DNA of 48,093 nt from Neelides folsomi. Taxonomy: Eukaryota; Arthropoda; Collembola; Neelipleona; Neelidae. The notes below the pieces were generated by a model. That model made no database searches, was not told the origin of the DNA, and was given only the letters and a program-made list of their open reading frames with translations. The position numbers and the translations under genes are program-made. The stretch lies in NCBI GenBank assembly GCA_034687125.1, contig JAQGBZ010000436.1:1-48093 (forward strand), given 5' to 3'. This document shows, one piece after another, positions 1 through 12,206 of this stretch. Each line of letters opens with the position of its first letter. Within the stretch, counting starts at the first letter, position 1.

Positions 1-76
1 ATAATTAAAAGTAATATGGGTATGAGTAAATTGTAAATATAATTAAAAGTAATATGGGTATGAGTAAATTGTAAAT
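1..76. repeat. Two tandem copies of a 38-bp unit
   Basis: Positions 1-38 and 39-76 are identical copies of a 38-bp AT-rich unit that starts ataattaaaagtaatatggg. They lie inside a CTF18 intron, and the array may continue to the left of the window. There is no sign of coding capacity. Confidence 0.9.
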
Positions 77-2994
77 AATAATTTTTTTATAGTGCAGTAT
101 ATCATTTACCTCAATATTGGGATATTTGATCTTGAACCAGGTACGATTAGCATATAAGAAATGAATGACAACAAAGTAAAAGGGCAAATAGCCATACAAA
201 GAATAATTCTGATTTTTCACTACAAAACCTCGAATTGCTTCGAACCAAGTCATCCAATCTAAACCTTCCAAAACCTAATGAAAATTCGAATCAAAATATT
301 TTATAAAGTTAAAATATTAAAGATATAGAATTCTTTAATTTTAGGATGCTTTTGCTTGTATGAATGTTTATTACAAATTAAAAATATTACCGATTGAAAA
401 TATGAATCTTTAAACTTCGTAGAAAGGTAATTTTGAAAGATCCCATCAGCCAATTTCTCGTAATCTCCAAAGTTCTGAACTGTTTTGAGAATATTGTTAA
501 ATCTAGCAACATCGGTGCTTTGGTCCGGAGAATTTGAATAACGTGAGTTCCTAATAAAGTTCAATTCAATCATGATTAAGACTGATTAATTAAAAGTAAC
601 TTATTATAATAATTTGTAATTTTTAATATATCGTATTATGTAGGATACTAATATAAATTACATATAGTGAAGTAACTTACTGATCATTAGGAATGGAGAA
701 AATTTCATTCCAAACTGTAAAAATTCCTTTACTTTTATCCGTGTTTCCAATCTGGGCAACTACTGCATCTCTAAAATTAGTTTTTGATTTCTTCAAAAAC
801 TGAAGAGAGAACAAACATGAACGAATATCACATTGGGCCTTTTCGCAAAGCAATCGCAAAGTAACAGAATCCAAATTCATTTCCTCTTTTAGTGAAATGT
901 CTTCCATTCTTTCAATTATGCTATATTATAATAATAAAAAGAATCCATTAAACAAATAAAAATATAAACACATAATTATTTAATCATTATCATTTTCTGT
1001 AATAGTTAATCTGATTATCGATAAAAACGCAATTTACCTCTCAACAGTTAAAGGTTGAAATTGAAGTACAAATGCAAGTTGCTTCAAATTCTTTAATGAC
1101 GGAGCATACAAGTCATTGCAAATACAAATCACTGGACGTCTTAGAATCTTTTTATTCTTATTTTTTCCAGATTCGGTCGCTTTTCCAGTAATGAGTTCAA
1201 CGAGAACGTTTACAGCATTCTAAAAATCAAAACCAATTAAAAATTTTGCATCAAAATCTCTTAAATTTTTAATTCGCCGTAAAACTTACAAGGGGAGCTC
1301 CGTCAATTTCATCTATAATTAAGCAATTTGGGCGACCTCGAAAAGTTTCTGCTCTTGATTGAGTTGATGAGTCAAGAGCATTTTTAAAGGCCTCGACGGA
1401 CCGATCATCGCTGGCATTCATCTCCACAACGTTATACCCTAAAAACACGTAATAATCAATTTTAAATAATTACAATACATTAAATAATAAGGTATTATAA
1501 AAGAATTAATTAAAGATGGTAAAAAACGTAAATCATTACCTGCGTGCTTAGCTATGATGTGAGCACATGTAGTTTTCCCTAAACCCGGTGGTCCATGAAG
1601 TAGAGCAACTTTTTGCTTTGGTCGATTCGTATCATCGTAAGCATCATCTTCAACAATAACTTTTTTACCCCATTCTTTTTCTTTGTCTATTTCACCTGCA
1701 TAGTATATTATATTATGTAGAAATTCTAGATATTAATATTATGTAAAATTGAATTAAATCTGAAACGTCCTAAATAATATTTGCCATACATTACGTGTAA
1801 TATTAAAAGTTTCCACAATCCATATACTTATACTTGTATATACTAATACGGTATAAACAAATCTTTTTAATTAGTAAAGAATAAATTTAATTGGATTTGT
1901 TACCCTGTTTGGTGTACTTTTCTTTCGTTTCCAAAAACTTAACCAGATAATCATTTCCAAAAACAATTTTATCCCAGAGTTTTAACCAGTGAAGTAAGGT
2001 GCGATTTAAATCCTTAAAACATGTACACAAATATTAAAAGAATATAAAATTATTTATTATTATTAATTACTATTCAATTCTATATTTTAACTAAATTTTG
2101 TAAAAGTGAGTTACAATTACCTCTTCGGATAAAAGTTGCATGTAAGTATTTGGTTTGTACTTTTCGACCCAAAGACATTCTTCTGAATCACTCGTGTTCT
2201 CAGTTTCGGTCTTTTTTCTAACAACCTCTGCATCCCTCTGAAATAACGAGCATAAAAATATTAATAATATTTTGTAAGAAAGTCAAAAGTAATTAATAAA
2301 ATCATTAATATTTGAATGGAAATGTTTACTTTTAACAAATCTTCTCTTCGAGCTTTATTAAGATCTATTCCAAGCAATGATCCAGGAGTTGCATTATGAT
2401 CATGATTATAGTGAATATCATCTTCATAGATCATTTCCGGAAAAATTCTTAAGTATAATCTTGATCCATCGTAAGTTCCGACTGTAACATGTGGAACATC
2501 GGGAAGGTGTTTTAGCACTCTTCTATATTGAACATGGAATTCTGGTTCGGAAGAATTCCTTTCAATTGGGATGTCGAACTCTAAATCATCAAAATCAAGT
2601 TCATGTCGATCTAATGATTCGCCTGGAAATGGAGGAAGCTCTTTCTCCTCTTCCTTATCAAACATCAATGGTTCAATTAGTGATTTTGATTGGTACTCTT
2701 CAGTATCCGGTAAATACTTGTAACGCTTGGTCTTTCTTTCTCCATCAATTTGATCTGTCAATTATAAACAAATGAATGAATGCTCATAAGGATAAATTAT
2801 AAAAATTTAATTGTCATTTCAAAACGTGTTAGTCTTATGAAATCAAGTATGACAGTTGAATTTGTATCTTTGCATATAAAGTAAAGCATGTCCAATTTAA
2901 TATTCAAAGTAAACAAACCTATTGTAGAACGTTTCCGTTTCGAAATAGAATCATCATCGTCCAAATAAGAGAGTTTTTCGAAAAGCTCGTCCAT
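1..2994 (-). CDS. CHTF18: Chromosome transmission fidelity protein 18 homologue (CTF18), 5' part, 3' end outside the window
   Basis: AAA+ ATPase large subunit of the alternative clamp loader RFC-CTF18, which loads PCNA at forks and supports sister-chromatid cohesion in the nucleus. Coding exons on the minus strand: 2994-2919, 2754-2330, 2237-2121, 2012-1904, 1695-1540, 1438-1290, 1219-1038, 920-681, 550-391 and 274-110. All phases join without a stop and give about 593 residues; human CHTF18 is about 975, so the C-terminal portion is missing to the left. Walker A GPPGLGKTT lies at about residues 277-285 and Walker B CLIIDEIDG at about 333-341. They are followed by a lid with CEKAQCDIRSCLFSLQFL, typical of CTF18. 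The start is the Met at 2994, opening MDELFEKLSYLDDDD. The acceptor of exon 8 (920 or a few bases downstream) is the least certain junction. Another RFC-like ATPase is possible but fits less well. Confidence 0.9.
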
Positions 2995-4507
2995 TTTAAA
3001 AAAAAATATTATTGAAATGTGTAAAACGAAGACTGAATTGATATTGAAAAGTATTCAAAATATTCTTAAACTTTGTGTCAAAGACAATAGCAAAAACAAA
3101 GCTGGTTGAAACTGGAATCAACTTTACTCATTGTCAAAAAAGAAAATTAAAATGAGACAGGTGGTTATAAAACTTATGCTTATAAAATATTTCACTTTAC
3201 ACTTCTCTCATATTTAGATTGCAAATTGTGAGATTGAAGGATCTTCAATGAAGAATGAAGATGAAAGAAATCAAGATGAAATAAAGAAACCGAGAGCCCG
3301 CCTACATTTATACGAATTCGCGGGGTTGTGAGATGTAAAAGGGTGGCACGTGAATGAGAGATCTTTTCACTGGTGGTGCAGTTTGAGGAGAACGATGGGG
3401 AAGGGCACAGGGCAGGTCGGTGTGGGGTCATTTGATGCCGACTCCCTTCCGGATTTTTCCGAATTTGAGGATGAATCCGAGCAGCAAACGAAAAGGTTAA
3501 CCAAAACCCTCCAATCAACCTCTTAATTCCGCCAAAGCTCTGACCTTAATCTCAAAGAGACCAAATTAACGAGTCCGTCGCCAATTGTCGCTTCTTGATT
3601 AATCGCAACCCGCCGAACCTCGTCTCTCGACCTTAATTTAATTATTAAAATTGACCCTCTCGAGTTGAATTGCAATTTGAAGCTCGTTGAAAGTACTGCA
3701 GAAAGTATTTTATTCGTCAATTCGCCACTGAATCTTGTGACCTTATTAATCTTTTAACAGCTCATGTTTATTCTAAATATCCAATTAAATTGATATTAAA
3801 ACGCCTTTCCAAACATTAATATTCGTACATTCCGTGGAAAAAAACATTTGACAAGGTTTGTGGTTTAAACATTAATTAACATCAAAGTTAAATTCGTCTG
3901 CTCTAGCCATAATAAATGTCAGTGGGTTCGATTTCCCTTTTCTATAAATGGACGGAGAAAGGATGATAAAATTGCTCAATTTAAATTATTTTATGGGGAT
4001 TTAACCATCTGGTAATTTTCTTCTTTGTTTATTTATATTTATATTGGAATGGTTTGAAAGATAGATTTTATGTTTGTTTACTTTATAATGCCGCCAGAAT
4101 ATCTTGTTAATCATCACGTCAAGTTTGAATAGTCAATCATTATTAATCATTGAGTAAAGTAAATTTTCATTTTTTTACTCATTACAAGTTTAAATAATTT
4201 TTACTTATATTTATTATATTGAGCGATTTGTTAATGTTTCAACAAAGTAATTTTGTATTTATAATCCACTTATAATTCGGCTAAAGCAGACGAATTTCAA
4301 TTAACAAATTAATAAAATAAACTCTTGTTTTTCCTTTAGAGCTACTACTCATTAAAATTTCTTGTTGATTGTGTTTCGTCAACGTGAATTTGAATTGCAC
4401 TTGTACATTTATATTGTGAACTTTTAACCCGTTCGGTGAGTGGAGTGTTAAATAAATTACACCAACAACATCACTACTCAAACTACAGGCGGACGTCGGA
4501 AGGGAAA
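2995..4507. other. Intergenic region between divergent CTF18 and TMEM47-like genes, including likely promoters
   Basis: No convincing gene. The first 200 bp are AT-rich and should hold the CTF18 5' leader. Positions about 3290-3720 are clearly richer in GC than their surroundings and contain a CACGTG E-box near 3347. The 108-codon open frame on the minus strand there looks like low-complexity shadow sequence without family motifs. The stretch about 4320-4507 precedes the TMEM47-like start and probably contains its 5' leader. Confidence 0.5.
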
Positions 4508-7500
4508 ATGGCTCCGGTCACAACAATTGAAACTCTGACGATCAGCCGGCCCCTGAAGGTATGCATTAGAATATCTTAACCTCATTTGGACTTGGATTAT
4601 CGATTCCTCATTAGTTGAAGAGTTGAGGTCCCATGTTCGGAAATTGAGAGTTGAATTTGTAGCTGGATCTCGCTCCACTTACACCCAATTATCATTTCCA
4701 TCTCGGGATCTCCGATTCCTCCGCTGACTCCATTAGAGAAACCATCCATCTCTCTCAAATGCCCTTTTCAAAGATACTTTACAACTTCTCACACTCGGTA
4801 TCTCCAACGATTTCCAATAATTTCCATTAGTGGAGGAATTTCTCCCTCTTTATGCCGCGATTTCAACAGTTTCTCTTTCCATGTACCTTAGCTCGTTTCT
4901 AAAAATCTTCGTGGTTCGTGGTTGTATGACTGGGCCCTGAAATCAAAAATGTTTCAAATCGATCACTTCCCTAAACTATAACACTTTCAGTCAATTTCTC
5001 AAGTCAAAATGTTCGATCGATTTCACCATATATCAAATACTCTCATTATTATCACAATTCATAATTTATATTATCTACATATGCCATAAAGAACTACAAG
5101 TCAAAATTCTACGCAATTTTTACCAAACATAACTCAAGTTGAGCAAAAAATAGTTGGTCAGATGAAAACCGATGTTTTTTCGACGGAGTTTATGTTTTAA
5201 GAGTTTCTGAAACATTTACCTCTGACTGACTGATATGAGTTAACCACAACCACTCAATAAAACTTTTAAGAAATATGTTACTAATATTTCATAACTATAA
5301 ATATACGAGTGAAATGACGTTCAAAAGGTCCGACTTGATCATTTGTATAAACTTTCTTTAAAATGGAGAGATTTGAAGTAAAATAAGAATTTTTGTAAAA
5401 TATTTTAATTTCGCACTCTAAAACCATCAAGGAGTTAATTAAACATTTATTTCGTTTTTATACTCTGTCCCTAGCTTCGCGGATCTCATCATCTGCATGC
5501 AAACAGGCGATTTGCATTACAAACCCTTAATGAGTCATAATGGCCTAATAGCACCAAAGATAAATAATCTATGAGTGGAAAGTGTGAGGCGAAAAACATT
5601 CGTGCTGAGTTTAAAAACACAATCGGTCTCTTCAAACTTTCAAACTCCATCTCATTCTTTAATAATATATGAATTTATATATATATATATATATATACAT
5701 ATATGGAACATATAAGGAACATCTTGCACGCTCACGCACTCATATTACTGTGTGATGCCTACTCCCATTAATATTCCTATCTAATTGTACAGAAAATGTC
5801 TCTCTCACCGTTCCACTAATAAGTTCGGCAAAGATTTTTCAAAGGCAAAGTTAGTTACCTCACGTTCAAAATTAGGATTTAACTCTTCTCATTGTAACTC
5901 TTCCCATTGTAACTCTTCGCATTGCCTCATGTCAAGTCCTCCGATTGACTCGACATATAAGGTATATTTATGTATTGTAGGTAATGGAATGTAATGGATA
6001 GTGAGAGTGAGTAGGAGGGCTGAGTTGATAATTAGAGCCTCTTCCCATCCGCATCCGATGGTTGACTCAATTAAGGAGGGGTGGTGGGGGAGAAAAAGTG
6101 GAAGTGGCTGGATTCCTCTACGTGCCCATTCTAAGATATTTTAAAGGCTCATTCGTAGTGGAACCTTACAAGATCTCCCCTTTATTATACGCCATTTAGA
6201 GAAGAAAGTGCATATTGAGTGGAGGCTGCTGGAGCACCCAACCTGGAAACTCATTCTCATCTTTCTCATCCCCTGGGATAATTCCTCAGGGTTGTGAGCA
6301 ACCCTACTCATACAGGATCTATCTAAAGAGTAAAAGGGGTGAGTTTGCCACAGGGCTGTTTCACTCTCAGCGTGAGAGTTGTAGAGCGGGCTGAGCAGTC
6401 ATTCCGTGATGGAAACTGGAGGGACGAGGACGGGGCCGCCCCCGCCCAAAATAACAGTCCCTACAAAATATACAAAACTTGCCCGGGTTAAAGATCCCCC
6501 AGCTCCCCCGATTCGGAAACCGCCGCCTCACCCGGATTCTTACAAGGTGAAAATCGGATTTTCTCCCACTCTTCCCTCAGATCCCTCGTTCATCTCATCG
6601 GAAGTTCCTCTTCCGTTCTCCCTTTGTTCGCTTAAGGGCGGAGGCCCTTTTTTGTGCCATACATGGCCTGTAATTGTGGGTCAAAGGTAAAATCCATTAT
6701 AGCCTTAAGGTATTGTCTCATCCATACACCACACACACACGTCATCTTTCCTCGTCATTAACCACCGTTCAATGGAAATAAATGTTAATAGTGTGAGTCG
6801 ATTCCGGAACTCGAACTTCTTGATCGTGAGTCAGTGGGCATTGTTATTGTGAATTTCGAATCGTGAGTCATTAAGAATTCATTAAGTGGATCTGTTTGAG
6901 AATCTCACATTAGAACTACCAAGATGGGAATTTGGAGTTGTGGAATTGAACCAGAGCGAAGGTCCATTAAATATCCCCATTCTTTTCTCGTCCACACTTC
7001 GACAGCCCTTAAAATATTGAAAAGGGAGGAATGTCTTAATCAATTCCCAAGCCTTCGAAAATATTTCACTTGCTTCATTCACTTCATATGTGAGACTCGA
7101 CACGAGGGGTATTATAGAAACTGACTATTATTGAAAGGTTTCAAACACGAAACAACACTCACTTGCGTAGCTTCGGTCTTTAACAGAGAGATACCGAAAG
7201 AATGCATCTGCTGGTGTTGCATATAACATGTAACCCTTGAATGATTATTTAGGTTTCACACGATCATCAGTTTCATCATGAGACCTATTTGAATCTCGTT
7301 TTCAATATTTCTTCTTCATCCATCACCATCATTTTTTATTGTCTCATTCTTAAGGACAGATGCGACAATGTTGTTATATTCTTATTCCAGGAGACAAGTT
7401 GTTTATCGTCAGCCTTATAGGCATATTTAATCTTTAAGCAAGGGATAAAATATACATATCAGGTTTGGTATTCAAGTTTGTAAAATACTTGGGGTGGAAG

Positions 7501-9736
7501 ATGTATTTTGTAGAGTTAAGTATTTGGAAGAATGCATTTAGTTGGACAATTTCTTGTCATTTTCTTTTTCTTTCAATAGAATAGCTACAATAGGCGTTGT
7601 TTTTGGTTAGGATTTGAAAGATTGCAGGAAAACCGCAAGGCAAAACTCACCTTAGCGTGCTTCATTCTGAATGAGAAGGAGTAAATGCTTACTCACCTTC
7701 AATTTCAATCTTAATTACTAATTCAATGCCGCAGAATACGATTATGCAACATGTAACATATCAGCAATAGAAACTCATACTATGCTACTACATAAGTATT
7801 GTACACACTGCATACAAAATATTTATATCTCTGTTCTCTATTCATCTCATATCGAAAAAATAAAAGTATAAGAGCATGATTATGATTCTCTTTCCTCTAC
7901 TAAAAGCATTTGCACTCAACGTATGATATTGTACTTACTTTCACAAATGTAAGGCTGTGTACTTTAATACATCTCTTATCACTACATACGTCACATGATC
8001 TTGATCCTTGGGTTCCATTGTTATAAACTTTGCATCTCCACTTCTTAATTCCTCTAGATTGGAAATGTAATCGTATGAAGAAAATATCTTTGAGACTTTA
8101 ATTCAGCCCATCAATGCCATTTGCCTTTTATGCAAATAGTTTGATACATCATGTTTTTGATACAGCAGCAGGGTTCCAAGATCACAAGATTCTTTTATAC
8201 GATTAATTTTCAACTTTTCAGCATTCAAACATTTTTATACTCTGTATCTTGTTATATGATAGTAAATGTCAAATTAATCGTATTTAGAAACATGTAACAT
8301 ACAAATGGTGTTGAGGCAATTCTAACTAGGTTTATGACTTTTTATTGTTTTTATTAGTCATATTGGTCACTTGACTTGTTCTCTTATCAAGCCAAAGTTA
8401 ATTTGAATAGTTATCCTTTGTCTCATTACAGGAAAGAGGAAAAAGGTAGTTTTTTCCTTTTCCATTCCTTTGAAATTACTATAATGCTCAACTGGTTGAG
8501 AGACGAATTGTTAATGAAAGTCTGGTAAATGAATGGAGTTGGGCCTTAGAGTGGATGTGATTGGAAATGAGAGAGACACGATGATGACATGGAGCGAGAT
8601 ATGTAATTAGGCTGACGAGCAGGACCTGATTATTTTCCAGTCAATTCCACTCCGATTTGTGTGGAGCGAGAGGATGGAATCGGTTAAGTTAATCTGCGGA
8701 AGAGGAGAGGCGTACTGACAAATCTTTTTTTTCCTCACAGGTCATCGCATTCATATGTGGACTCTTCGCTTGCATTTTGCTGGTGATGGGACTCGCCTCC
8801 TCGGAATGGCTCCTCACCGAAGACAAAGAATACAGACAAGGTATAGAGTTTTTAAATGGTTCAATTTGATCGTAACCACCAGACATGACCTGGAGTTAAA
8901 CAAACTGAATGAATTCTTTAGGACTTTTTGTTTACTGTGTGAGGGAAAATGCCAGCAATGTCCCCTTCGTGACTCCGAAGAGTCCTGAAAGCGAGAAAGG
9001 ATGCCACCGCATCGACCTCACCTTCCAAGGTCTCTCATCACCACTTATCAAATCTTGCGGTTTTAACCCAGATTCTTCTTTCTTTTATTGATTTCCTATT
9101 CCTTGTATATTTTATAGGGTATACCTTGGTAGCTGCTGGATGTTGCGTTATGAGTCTCCTTGTCAATGTGTTTGCCACGCTCCTCACCGCCCTCGGACTG
9201 AGGTGCCGTGATCCGAACAAGAAATACAAATATTATCGAATCGCTGTTTACGTCATGGCACTTGCCTGTAAGCCATTATAAAATATTCCCATCTTTTTAA
9301 TACCTTTCCTATCAACAAAAAAATCTCTCGTGTTTTGATGGAATTATGATGAAAATACTCGAGAAATTACTTAAGTAAAATACATTCCTTTATTGTTCGT
9401 TTTAATAAATTTAAAATCAATTGATTTATAGTGGTAGCTATCCTCGTGGCTCTTGTCGTTTATCCAGTCTGCTTCGCCTCGATATTGTCATCAAGTAAGT
9501 GAAGATTTTTCTATTGTGGGTTTATTTAATTTATTGGAGCTTATTGAAATATTGATTTGATTTTAATAGGTGGGAAGTCGCATTGGGAATTCGGATGGGC
9601 GTATGGAGTTGGGTGGGGAGCGAGTATTTTCCTCTTTGGTGGAGTCATCCTTCTGCTTTGCGACAAAGAGACGGAAGAAATTTATTACAAGGAAAGGACC
9701 ATCGTTCAGTACGCTGATAATAATAGCAAAGCGTAA
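4508..9736 (+). CDS. TMEM47: TMEM47-like four-transmembrane claudin-fold protein
   Basis: Membrane protein of the PMP22/claudin superfamily; TMEM47 acts at cell-cell junctions in vertebrates. Exons: 4508-4558, 8741-8840, 8922-9029, 9118-9267, 9432-9494 and 9570-9736, giving 212 residues; human TMEM47 is about 181. Seen: a short cytosolic start MAPVTTIETLTISRPLK, TM1 from VIAFICGLFACILL (residues 18-38), the claudin-type Trp (W40), then GLFVYC (C56) and C78 in the first extracellular loop. Further TM segments lie in exons 4, 5 and 6. The C-terminal part FGWAYGVGWGASIFLFGG matches the TMEM47 last TM, and the tail is KETEEIYYKERTIVQY. Intron phases are 0,1,1,1,1. The first intron (4559-8740) is exceptionally long for this locus and carries a second candidate first exon. 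Family call strong; in vivo role inferred. Confidence 0.88.
5671..5697. repeat. TA dinucleotide microsatellite
   Basis: An uninterrupted run of alternating T and A inside the TMEM47-like first intron, flanked by related TA-rich sequence (tacatatatgg). Confidence 0.8.
5883..5925. repeat. Three imperfect tandem copies of a 15-bp motif
   Basis: The unit taactcttcYcattg occurs three times in tandem with single-base changes (ctcat, cccat, cgcat). It lies in the TMEM47-like first intron. Function unknown. Confidence 0.7.
6409..6546 (+). CDS. Candidate alternative first coding exon of the TMEM47-like gene
   Basis: A 46-codon open segment starts with ATG at 6409 and ends with TACAAG followed by a gtgaaa donor. 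It is phase 0, like the canonical first exon, so it would splice in frame onto exon 2 at 8741. It encodes a proline-rich, basic cytosolic N-terminus containing TGPPPPKITVPTKYTKLARV and DPPAPPIRKPPPHPDSYK, directly ahead of the first membrane segment. Local GC content rises sharply here and GC falls beyond the exon. The upstream leader (about 6300-6408) could be a second promoter. Inference from frame, donor, phase and composition; no transcript evidence. Confidence 0.55.
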
Positions 9737-12206
9737 ACTCGCGTCTCTTCTTATGTGCCTTCATAACTCATCCAGCATCTACCACATTCTTCGCTCTCCT
9801 TATACAAAATAAGTATAATATCTTTTTTGTCAAATTAATGCAATAATTGAACTACCAAAACATTTGTAGTGCTGTACATTATGATGTTACATCTTCAATG
9901 CAGTAATATTGGAGATGAACCATTATGGTCATGTGCAGCATTGTACATAAAAATGCCCATATTAGATAGAATATACATAACTTACATATTTATGTAAATA
10001 GCAACTTTATTCAGTACTTACATACATCCCTACGTACTTATCATGGTTAGAGTACATTTACCCTCATTCGTAAAATTTTATTCTAATACAGTCCTCTATA
10101 ATACCATCCTGTATAAATTGCATTTACATTATGTTTTATTTTTCCTTCAACTGTCATTTGTGAACATTAATCTCTTCGATCTTTACAAATTGAATCTTAT
10201 AAATGAATCTTTAATGGATATCCCCTTTGCGAAATCCACAAAATGCTTAAAACGTTAATATATATGTATATAAATAAATATTAAAAATCTCTAACTTCGG
10301 TGAAATGAAAAGTTATGCATTAAAAATGCGAAATTGTTTAATCTACAATGTTAAAATTAATGATATTGAAAAGAATACAATTATAATATATTAAAACTAC
10401 AAACAAAATAACCTGTATGTAATTGCGATAATCTTGATTACAATAAAAATTACTTTTATTCAATAAGTTATATTTTGTTAGACCTGGAACAAAATGAACT
10501 ATCGAAATCTTTTATTATATTGACAAATATGTAAGAATTGGAATATTAACATAAAAGTTAAAAAATGTTAGTAAAGATATAAAGAAAAATCTTAATAGAA
10601 GAATATACGATATACTTATACAACATATTTACCTATAAATATTTAACGTGGACTGTACTGTATTGTGAGTTGGAATTATACATAAAAATATATTTAGGAA
10701 TGCGAGAGTGTACAACATTATGTTCTTTGTATGAATTTCCTGTATTGTTAGATGATTATATTATTTATATAAGTATCTCATGAGATATATCTTATTAAAA
10801 TCTCATGTTTCCTTTCTCATATAAATGAAAATTGTACGTATTTATGTGTATATAAAGAGCCCAGGGGTTAATGAGATGTAGAACATAAATATTGCCTATA
10901 TTATCTTTGCGTATGGATAATTATGTTAGTGCTACTTTCTCGATAAAAGTTTAATTTATGAAAATGGAAATATTCTAGTCAAAAGATATGAAGTAATATT
11001 AAACATTATACTCATCCTCATAAGTAGTGGATTCCATGTACATATTTGACAGGCTAATTAATTGCTGTTAATTAAGGATATGCCGAAGATAACATGTCTG
11101 AATTTTATTCATTGGTGCTAGACAATACCATCCAACCATTACATTAATTGCAAACCAAATATCGATTCAGATAAGGAATGACAGAAAACAAATATTGTAA
11201 AGGTATGAATCTCAATATTACATAAGAATCGCACGAAACATTTTAAATTTAATTTTTATAAACTGTGAACAACCAATTTAAAATGATCCTTTACAAATTA
11301 AAATATATTTACAAAGTTATTGGCCTTCAATGTGTGCTTTAATGGTGAATACTATTTAAATATCCCCAACGTGTTAACTTCATAGAATAAGTCGAATAAA
11401 AGCAATACGTAGCATACATTACATTGTTATTACTAACAATGTATGCAAGTACGTATGGTACTTATAACATTACAATACATGAATATTACCTATTCAAATT
11501 ACAGATTACATAAACCTCATTGTTAGCTTTAGCAATAATAAAATATGATGTTTTATTCTTGTTGTGAATCAATTAAATTCAAAATTTTGCCCAAAAGAAT
11601 TTAATTCTAATTTTTTCTGTTGAATATATGAGACTTGTGTATTTATTATTATACATACACTCTACTCTTATAATAGTTAAATGTGTAGTTTGTCTAATAA
11701 AAATTAGATTTCATTATTTTATTTTGCAGTTCTTAAATTATGACTTGAATTTGCATTTTAAATATTTGAATATCTAATGTAATACTTATGCGTTAATCGA
11801 GGAATGTTTTTATTTAATCTTAAATTTTAATAAATTATTAAAAATATCAAACTAGATTCTAAATTGCTAAAAATTCGATTTTTCATTTTAAATGTTAATG
11901 TATAGTACATTGAGAATCGGATTGGACATTAAGCAGAGAATTGGGTTTTAAAGATAAAAACTATAATTAAACGCAAAATTTTCTTTACATGATATTAATC
12001 TGTTAAAATTTTAATATTTATAAATCGCTCTTGTGAATAATAAATTATGTTTGAATCCATTATGTGTACAATTTCATTTTATTAACCATAATAATACAAA
12101 TAACTTGTATTTACAACACCTTCATATGTACGTAGGTATTAGTATTTCAGAGCACTTTTAGCATTTTTATTGTTGAAATTGAATCATTTTGACAAAATTG
12201 GCTCCT
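9737..12206. other. Intergenic, AT-rich, no gene seen
   Basis: Between the convergent TMEM47-like and FGGY genes. It must contain both 3' UTRs. An AATAAA-like signal for FGGY on the minus strand lies at about 12166-12171. A small palindrome sits at about 11421-11443. Open frames are short and without family features. Confidence 0.5.

Larger units (their letters stand above)
4559..8740 (+). other. 4.2-kb first intron of the TMEM47-like gene
   Basis: Long intron in a locus where most introns are under 300 bp. It contains a TA microsatellite (about 5671-5697), three copies of a 15-bp motif (about 5883-5925), a GC-rich block at 6030-6670 with a candidate alternative first exon, and otherwise AT-rich sequence without recognisable genes. 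Short open frames at 6882-7124 show no family motifs. Confidence 0.6.

Noticed and set aside
3192..3518. 108-codon open frame on the minus strand
   Set aside because: No family motif, unusual Ser/His/Pro-rich composition caused by the GC-richer block, and no splice context.
3920..3945. tRNA T-arm-like ggttcgatttccc
   Set aside because: No acceptor, D-arm or anticodon stem could be folded around it.
6882..7124. Overlapping open frames on both strands
   Set aside because: Intronic, no motifs, no codon pattern; treated as chance.
10043..10258. 71-codon open frame
   Set aside because: AT-rich, hydrophobic by composition, located in probable 3' UTR.
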